NCBI GenBank assembly: GCA_035649635.1 | Contig: DASRJE010000187.1 | Location: 19,839 to 83,838 of the forward strand | Direction: 5' to 3' | DNA: 64,000 nt | DNA from: Gp6-AA40 sp035649635 | Lineage (GTDB): Bacteria > Acidobacteriota > Vicinamibacteria > Vicinamibacterales > UBA2999 | Shown: piece after piece, positions 60,401-64,000 of the stretch | Numbering within the stretch: the first letter of the stretch is position 1 | How the letters are laid out: each line of letters opens with the position of its first letter | Program-made: the position numbers and the translations under genes | The notes under the pieces: model-generated | The model's input: the letters and a program-made list of their open reading frames with translations, nothing else | Databases searched by the model: none | Told to the model about the DNA's origin: nothing

Positions 60401-60442
60401 TACCTAGTACCTGACTTTTGACTTTTGATCTTTGACCTGGGA
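60401..60442. repeat. Heptad repeat filling the ispDF-gltX gap
   Basis: Six units in perfect register: TACCTAG (60401), TACCTGA (60408), CTTTTGA (60415), CTTTTGA (60422), TCTTTGA (60429), CCTGGGA (60436). The array begins after the ispDF stop and ends at the gltX ATG. It is homologous in reverse orientation to the end of nuoM (16442-16568). Confidence 0.85.
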
Positions 60443-61945
60443 ATGAGACTGAGATTTGCTCCAAGCCCCACGGGGCAGTTGCATGTCGGGAATGCGCGGA
60501 CGGCGCTTTTCAACTGGCTGATGGCGCGCGGGCAGGGTGGCACCTTCATTCTGCGAATCGAGGACACCGACTTCGAACGATCGACTCGCGAATCCGAGCG
60601 CAGCATGATCGAGGATCTGCAGTGGCTCGGCCTCGACTGGACCGAGGGTATCGATGTCGGCGGCGAACATGGGCCGTACCGGCAATCCGAGCGTCTGCAC
60701 ATTTATCGCGCGCACGCTGTGGAGCTCATGTCCGCGGGGCACGCGTATCACTGCTTCTGCTCAGCGGAGATGCTCGAGGCCGACCGGAGCGCGGCGCTCG
60801 CGGCGGGACGGCCACCAAAGTATGTCGGGCGCTGCCGTCAGTTGCCGCGCGACGAGGCGCGACGCCGTATCGCAAGCGGCGAGGCGGCGGTCATTCGTTT
60901 TCGCGTGCCCGACAACCGTGACGTCAGCTTCGATGATGTCGTTCGCGGCACGGTCACGTTCAACACCGACGTGATCGGCGATCCGGTGATCGTGCGCTCG
61001 GATGGAGTGCCGGCGTACAACTATGCCGTCGTGATCGATGACGCGTTGATGGAGATCACGCACGTCATCCGGGGAGAGGACCACATCTCCAATACGCCGC
61101 GTCAGTTGTTGATCTTCGAGGCGTTTGGCTGGCGGCCGCCGACGTTCGCACACGTCTCGCTGGTGATGGGACCGGATCACAGCCCGTTGTCCAAGCGTCA
61201 CGGCGCGACATCGGTCGCGGAATTCCGTGCTCGCGGATATCTGCCCGAGGCGCTCACGAATTACCTGGCGCTTCTGGGCTGGTCTCCTGGTGAGAAGGAA
61301 GAGCTCGTGCCGATCGACCAGCTGGCACCGCGATTCCGGTTGCAGGATGTCGGGCACAGCGCTGGCGTGTTCGACATCGACAAGCTTGCGTGGGTGAACA
61401 GGCACTACCTCAAGGCGGCCGATCCAGGCCGGCTTGCTCGATTGTCGGTGCCGTACCTGCAGCAGCGCGGATGGGTTTCCGAGCCCATGTCTTCGGATCT
61501 CGATTACCTCGAGCGAGTCATTCCGGCCGCGGCGGGATCGGTCGATCGATTGGAACAGGTCCCGGCCCGGTTGGCGTTTCTGTTCGATTACTCGGCGGCG
61601 CGCGCGCTTGCCGCGCCCGCCGTTCGCGCCGAGGCGCTTGCCTCACGCGCGGTGATGACGGCACTGGCAGAGGAGTTGAGCACGAGCGGCCGGCTCGTGG
61701 ATCGCGAGGCATTTCGCGCCGCCGCCTCGCGCGTCCGCGATCGGACCGGCCAGAAGGGCAAGGCACTCTTTCATCCCATTCGACTGGCGCTGACCGGCGA
61801 AACGGAAGGTCTCGAGTTGGATCTCGCCGTGCCGGCGATTGAAGGGGGCGCGATGCTGCACGCCTCAGGCATCAAGCCGATCATGGGCGCGGCCGAGCGC
61901 GCGCGTGAGTTCGCATCAGCATTGAATGACGAACCGACAGCCTGA
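60443..61945 (+). CDS. gltX: Glutamyl-tRNA synthetase
   Basis: Charges tRNA-Glu (possibly also tRNA-Gln). From ATG 60443 it has 500 residues. Seen: the class I signature PSPTGQLHVGNART at 7-20, RIEDTDFERS near 41-50, WLGLDWTEG near 66-74, and the KMSKS-type loop SPLSKRHGA near 250. I chose ATG 60443 because an ATG six codons earlier lies inside the repeat and adds non-conserved residues. The ribosome site is unclear because the gap is all repeat. Confidence 0.95.
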   Translation: MRLRFAPSPTGQLHVGNARTALFNWLMARGQGGTFILRIEDTDFERSTRESERSMIEDLQWLGLDWTEGIDVGGEHGPYRQSERLHIYRAHAVELMSAGHAYHCFCSAEMLEADRSAALAAGRPPKYVGRCRQLPRDEARRRIASGEAAVIRFRVPDNRDVSFDDVVRGTVTFNTDVIGDPVIVRSDGVPAYNYAVVIDDALMEITHVIRGEDHISNTPRQLLIFEAFGWRPPTFAHVSLVMGPDHSPLSKRHGATSVAEFRARGYLPEALTNYLALLGWSPGEKEELVPIDQLAPRFRLQDVGHSAGVFDIDKLAWVNRHYLKAADPGRLARLSVPYLQQRGWVSEPMSSDLDYLERVIPAAAGSVDRLEQVPARLAFLFDYSAARALAAPAVRAEALASRAVMTALAEELSTSGRLVDREAFRAAASRVRDRTGQKGKALFHPIRLALTGETEGLELDLAVPAIEGGAMLHASGIKPIMGAAERAREFASALNDEPTA

Positions 61946-61976
61946 AGTCAGAGCCGGGAGCCCGGAGCCGACAGCG
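61946..61976. repeat. Heptad repeat filling the gltX-rlmB gap
   Basis: AGTCAGA (61946), GCCGGGA (61953), GCCCGGA (61960), GCCGACA (61967) in register, ending at the rlmB ATG. As at 60401, the whole spacer including the ribosome-binding region is repeat. Confidence 0.7.
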
Positions 61977-61978
61977 CC

Positions 61979-62710
61979 ATGATCGTTTACGGCATCAACC
62001 CCGTCATCGAGGCGCTCCGCGCCGGACGTGTGAAACAGTTGTGGATAGCCGAGCGCCGCGACGATCGCATGCGCGACCTGCTCGCGTTCGCGACCACGCA
62101 CGGCATTAGTCCACAGCGTGTGGCTCCCGATTTGCTGTCGCGCCGCGCGCGAGGAGGTGTCCACCAGGGAGTCGTGGCTGATATCGATGATGCGGCCGAC
62201 TACAGCCTCGATGAACTCGTGCGCGGAGCGGCAGGATCGCCGCTGATCGTCGTCCTCGATGGCATCGAAGATCCCCACAACCTCGGCGCCATTCTCCGCA
62301 CCGCGGATGCGACGGGGGCCACCGGAGTCGTCGTCCAGACACGGCGATCTGCTGCCCGCTCCGGGGTAGCGGCGAAGGCTTCCGCGGGCGCGGTTGCGCA
62401 CGTGAAGATCGCCGAAGTCGTGAATGTCGCTCGCGCACTTGACCAGTTGAAGGACCTGGGGGTGTGGACCGTTGGGCTGGCCGCGGACGCCCCGACGGTC
62501 TATGACGCCGTCGACTTCACCCTGCCATCGGCGATTGTCCTCGGCGCGGAGGGTGAGGGACTACGCCGTCTGGTCCGCGAACGGTGTGACTCGCTGGCAT
62601 CGATTCCGATGAGCGGCCACGTAGGGAGCGTAAACGTCTCGGTCGCGGCCGGCGTTGTATTGTTCGAGGCCGTCAGACAGAGGAGAAATTCAAAGCATTC
62701 AGCAGGTTAG
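61979..62710 (+). CDS. rlmB: 23S rRNA 2'-O-methyltransferase RlmB-like (TrmH/SpoU family)
   Basis: A 243-residue SPOUT methyltransferase that methylates a ribose in 23S rRNA or tRNA using SAM. The N-terminal substrate-binding domain (1-80) begins MIVYGINPVIEALRAGRV. The catalytic domain has motif 1 LDGIEDPHNLGAILRTADA near 94-112, motif 2 VLGAEGEGL near 187, and motif 3 SIPMSGHVGSVNVSVAAGV near 208-226. The RlmB assignment rests on the N-terminal domain. Confidence 0.92.
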   Translation: MIVYGINPVIEALRAGRVKQLWIAERRDDRMRDLLAFATTHGISPQRVAPDLLSRRARGGVHQGVVADIDDAADYSLDELVRGAAGSPLIVVLDGIEDPHNLGAILRTADATGATGVVVQTRRSAARSGVAAKASAGAVAHVKIAEVVNVARALDQLKDLGVWTVGLAADAPTVYDAVDFTLPSAIVLGAEGEGLRRLVRERCDSLASIPMSGHVGSVNVSVAAGVVLFEAVRQRRNSKHSAG

Positions 62711-62796
62711 CCTGAATCCGGCCTGATTTCCGTGGCTACGTGGGCCGGACGGCCGGCAGGCGACCCTGCGACCGCAAAAGAATGGCTTGACGTAAC

Positions 62797-62826
62797 TTGC
62801 TCCTCTGGCACGGGAAGTGCTATTAT
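62797..62826 (+). promoter_or_regulatory. Promoter of the tRNA-tuf transcription unit
   Basis: TTGCTC (62797-62802), an 18-base spacer and TATTAT (62821-62826) lie 14 bases before tRNA-Thr(TGT). Position and near-consensus -10 fit a stable-RNA promoter. Confidence 0.6.
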
Positions 62827-62840
62827 CTGCTCTTTGTCTG

Positions 62841-62917
62841 GCTGGCGTAGCTCAGTCCGGTAGAGCGCCTGATTTGTAATCAGGTGGTCGGGGGTTCAAA
62901 TCCCTCCGCCAGCTCCA
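62841..62917 (+). tRNA. tRNA-Thr (anticodon TGT)
   Basis: Acceptor GCTGGCG pairs with CGCCAGC, the anticodon stem-loop CCTGATTTGTAATCAGG gives TGT, the T arm has GGGTTCAAATCC. CCA is encoded (62915-62917). First of four tRNAs upstream of tuf. Confidence 0.96.
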
Positions 62918-63065
62918 TCGGAAGCTCTCGCCGCATCTTCAGGGAAGCACCGATTACACGGATTCCAACGATACACGGATCGGACAAGAGGGCTTCATGG
63001 ATCACGTCTGCGAGGGCACTGCCCGACGCCGGATCATGAGGCCTCTGAGAGACAGACGAATTTTC

Positions 63066-63152
63066 GGGGAGGTGGCGGAGCGGTCAATCGCAGCAGACTG
63101 TAAATCTGCCGCCCATGTGGCTACGGAGGTTCGAACCCTCCCCTCCCCACCA
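63066..63152 (+). tRNA. tRNA-Tyr (anticodon GTA)
   Basis: Acceptor GGGGAGG pairs with CCTCCCC, the anticodon loop holds CTGTAAA with GTA, and a long variable arm (about 63111-63123) marks a class II tRNA. CCA is encoded at 63150-63152. Length is 87 bases. Confidence 0.95.
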
Positions 63153-63213
63153 TTCGACTCGGCCCTGCGGGGGCCTCGCTCATGGCAGGCCAGCGCAGGG
63201 CGAAGCGAATGGT

Positions 63214-63251
63214 GCCCTGAGCGAGCGGAGGGGTCGAGCGAGTCGAAGGGC
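63214..63251. repeat. CCTGAGCGAG/CGAGTCGAAGG repeat in the tRNA spacer, copy 1
   Basis: GCCCTGAGCGAGCG leads to GCGAGTCGAAGGGC. A closely similar copy is at 63358-63387. The ends GCCCT and AGGGC are complementary. It lies between tRNA-Tyr and tRNA-Gly and would be removed on tRNA processing. Confidence 0.65.
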
Positions 63252-63357
63252 GACTGATTCTATTCGGCGGCAAGCGCGGCGACGGTTAGGTGAAGTGCAG
63301 TCAGCCAACGAGTCGAAGCGCGAAGGCGGGTGAGGTTGAAGCGAGCCGCGAAGGCTT

Positions 63358-63387
63358 GCCCTGAGCGAGCAAAGCGAGTCGAAGGGC
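63358..63387. repeat. CCTGAGCGAG/CGAGTCGAAGG repeat in the tRNA spacer, copy 2
   Basis: GCCCTGAGCGAGCAAAG then CGAGTCGAAGGGC; differs from copy 1 mainly by a deletion of eight bases in the middle. Its last two bases are the first two bases of tRNA-Gly. Confidence 0.65.
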
Positions 63388-63460
63388 GGGAGTAACTCAG
63401 TGGTAGAGTCACAGCCTTCCAAGCTGTTGGTCGCGGGTTCGATCCCCGTCTCCCGCTCCA
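63386..63460 (+). tRNA. tRNA-Gly (anticodon TCC)
   Basis: Acceptor GCGGGAG pairs with CTCCCGC, the anticodon loop CTTCCAA gives TCC, and the T arm has GGGTTCGATCCCC. CCA is encoded (63458-63460). Confidence 0.95.
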
Positions 63461-63599
63461 TCCTTCGCTCGCCGCTTGACCGTGTCGGGGAGCTACGGAT
63501 GGCAGGCCATCCTTCGCGAATCGGCGGTGGAGAGTAGAAAGGCGATGAGTTTGCTCCGGCCGACTTGTCGGCCGTAGCGCGAGCGCAGCGAGCGCGAAG
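63461..63599. repeat. Repeat-rich spacer between tRNA-Gly and tRNA-Thr
   Basis: Holds ATCCTTCGCTCGCCG after the tRNA, then GAGCTACGGATGGCAGGCC and GCGAGCGCAGCGAGCGCGAAGG. GAGCTACGGATGGCAAGCC recurs at about 63759, before tuf, and ATCCTTCGCTC recurs after tRNA-Thr(GGT). I see no gene here; the pieces look like dispersed repeats. Confidence 0.5.
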
Positions 63600-63675
<76 letters not shown>

Positions 63676-63868
63676 TCCTTCGCTCACGGATGCAGGCGAA
63701 GGATGCCCACCATAGATCGCGAAGCGAGCGACGGTGGGCCTCACGCCAGGCAGCCGTGAGCTACGGATGGCAAGCCAAGCCGCCGAAGCTGCGAGGCGAA
63801 GGCGGACAACGAGGTCAGTTCGGAAGAGCAGACGCAGTCATCACTTCTAGAGCGAGCACACAACGCAT

Positions 63869-64000
63869 ATGGCGAAAGAGAAATTTGATCGGTCCAAACC
63901 GCACGTGAACGTGGGGACGATCGGGCACATCGACCACGGGAAGACGACCTTGACGGCGGCGCTGACGAAGGTGGCGGCGGACAAGGGGTGGGCGAAGTTC
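63869..64000 (+). CDS. tuf: Elongation factor Tu, N-terminal fragment at the window edge
   Basis: GTPase that brings aminoacyl-tRNA to the ribosome. Only 44 residues are inside the window. The N-terminus (MAKEKFDRSKPHVNVGTIGH) and the P-loop GHIDHGKTT at 19-27 are diagnostic. The rest lies beyond base 64000. It is probably co-transcribed with the four upstream tRNAs. Confidence 0.97.
   Translation, partial: MAKEKFDRSKPHVNVGTIGHIDHGKTTLTAALTKVAADKGWAKF

Noticed and set aside
62997..63257. A short open frame running through tRNA-Tyr
   Set aside because: It translates the tRNA and spacer repeats; no independent support.

Overview
The window is GC-rich bacterial chromosome, most likely from the Acidobacteriota and probably near the Vicinamibacterales. 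I base that on an Acidobacteria-type VWFA-related secreted protein (3879-5942), an 'acidobacterial duplicated orphan permease' (35028-37442), a Gram-negative envelope gene set (heptose kinase, heptosyltransferase, O-antigen ligase, LolB-like lipoprotein), and dispersed repeats of a kind I associate from memory with that group. No phage, plasmid, insertion sequence or CRISPR array is visible. No gene-free stretch exceeds about 300 bases.

Layout. 1-5.9 kb: the truncated Lhr-type helicase, a small coiled-coil protein, a SagB/ThcOx-type oxidoreductase and the VWA protein. 6.2-18.0 kb: a complex I operon in the order nuoA-B-C-D-E-F-H-J-K-L-M-N, with nuoG and nuoI absent. 18.1-22.8 kb: a hypothetical protein, a cold-shock gene with a terminator-bearing leader, purH, a remnant of an SGNH hydrolase and an OPT transporter. 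22.8-26.4 kb (minus strand): Trm112-like protein, heptosyltransferase, O-antigen ligase, heptose kinase. 26.5-33.8 kb: a TPR protein, LolB-like lipoprotein, ispE, tRNA-Gln, prs, rplY, pth, rpsF, rpsR, rplI. 33.9-51.5 kb: an accessory block with nitronate monooxygenase, ADOP permease, short-chain fatty acid transporter, an acetoin/pyruvate-dehydrogenase-like cluster with M24-like, SDR and aldehyde dehydrogenase genes, an AraC-DinB fusion, two MFS transporters and a peroxiredoxin. 51.6-64 kb: dnaB, alr, radA, a PIN-TRAM protein, plsC, a B3/4 protein, a Yip1-like protein, ispDF, gltX, rlmB, then tRNA-Thr, tRNA-Tyr, tRNA-Gly, tRNA-Thr and the start of tuf.

How the genes work together. The nuo genes supply most of a proton-pumping NADH dehydrogenase. 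The 26-34 kb and 51-64 kb blocks are housekeeping genes for isoprenoid precursors (ispE, ispDF), nucleotide precursors, translation and replication. The accessory block between rplI and dnaB, often neighbours elsewhere, looks like an organic-acid or ketone catabolic island with its own transporters.

The most unusual feature is repeat biology. At least thirteen loci carry degenerate repeats with an exact 7-base period, often as inverted arms. Several run into or lie inside coding sequence: they add a segment to NuoL, a 43-residue tail to NuoM, a linker to the SagB-like protein, and the stop/start junction of the TPR and LolB-like genes. A second family of GTAG-headed palindromes resembles REP/BIME elements. 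Two copies of a 96-97 base element with 11-base terminal inverted repeats sit upstream of genes at 39.1 and 59.1 kb.
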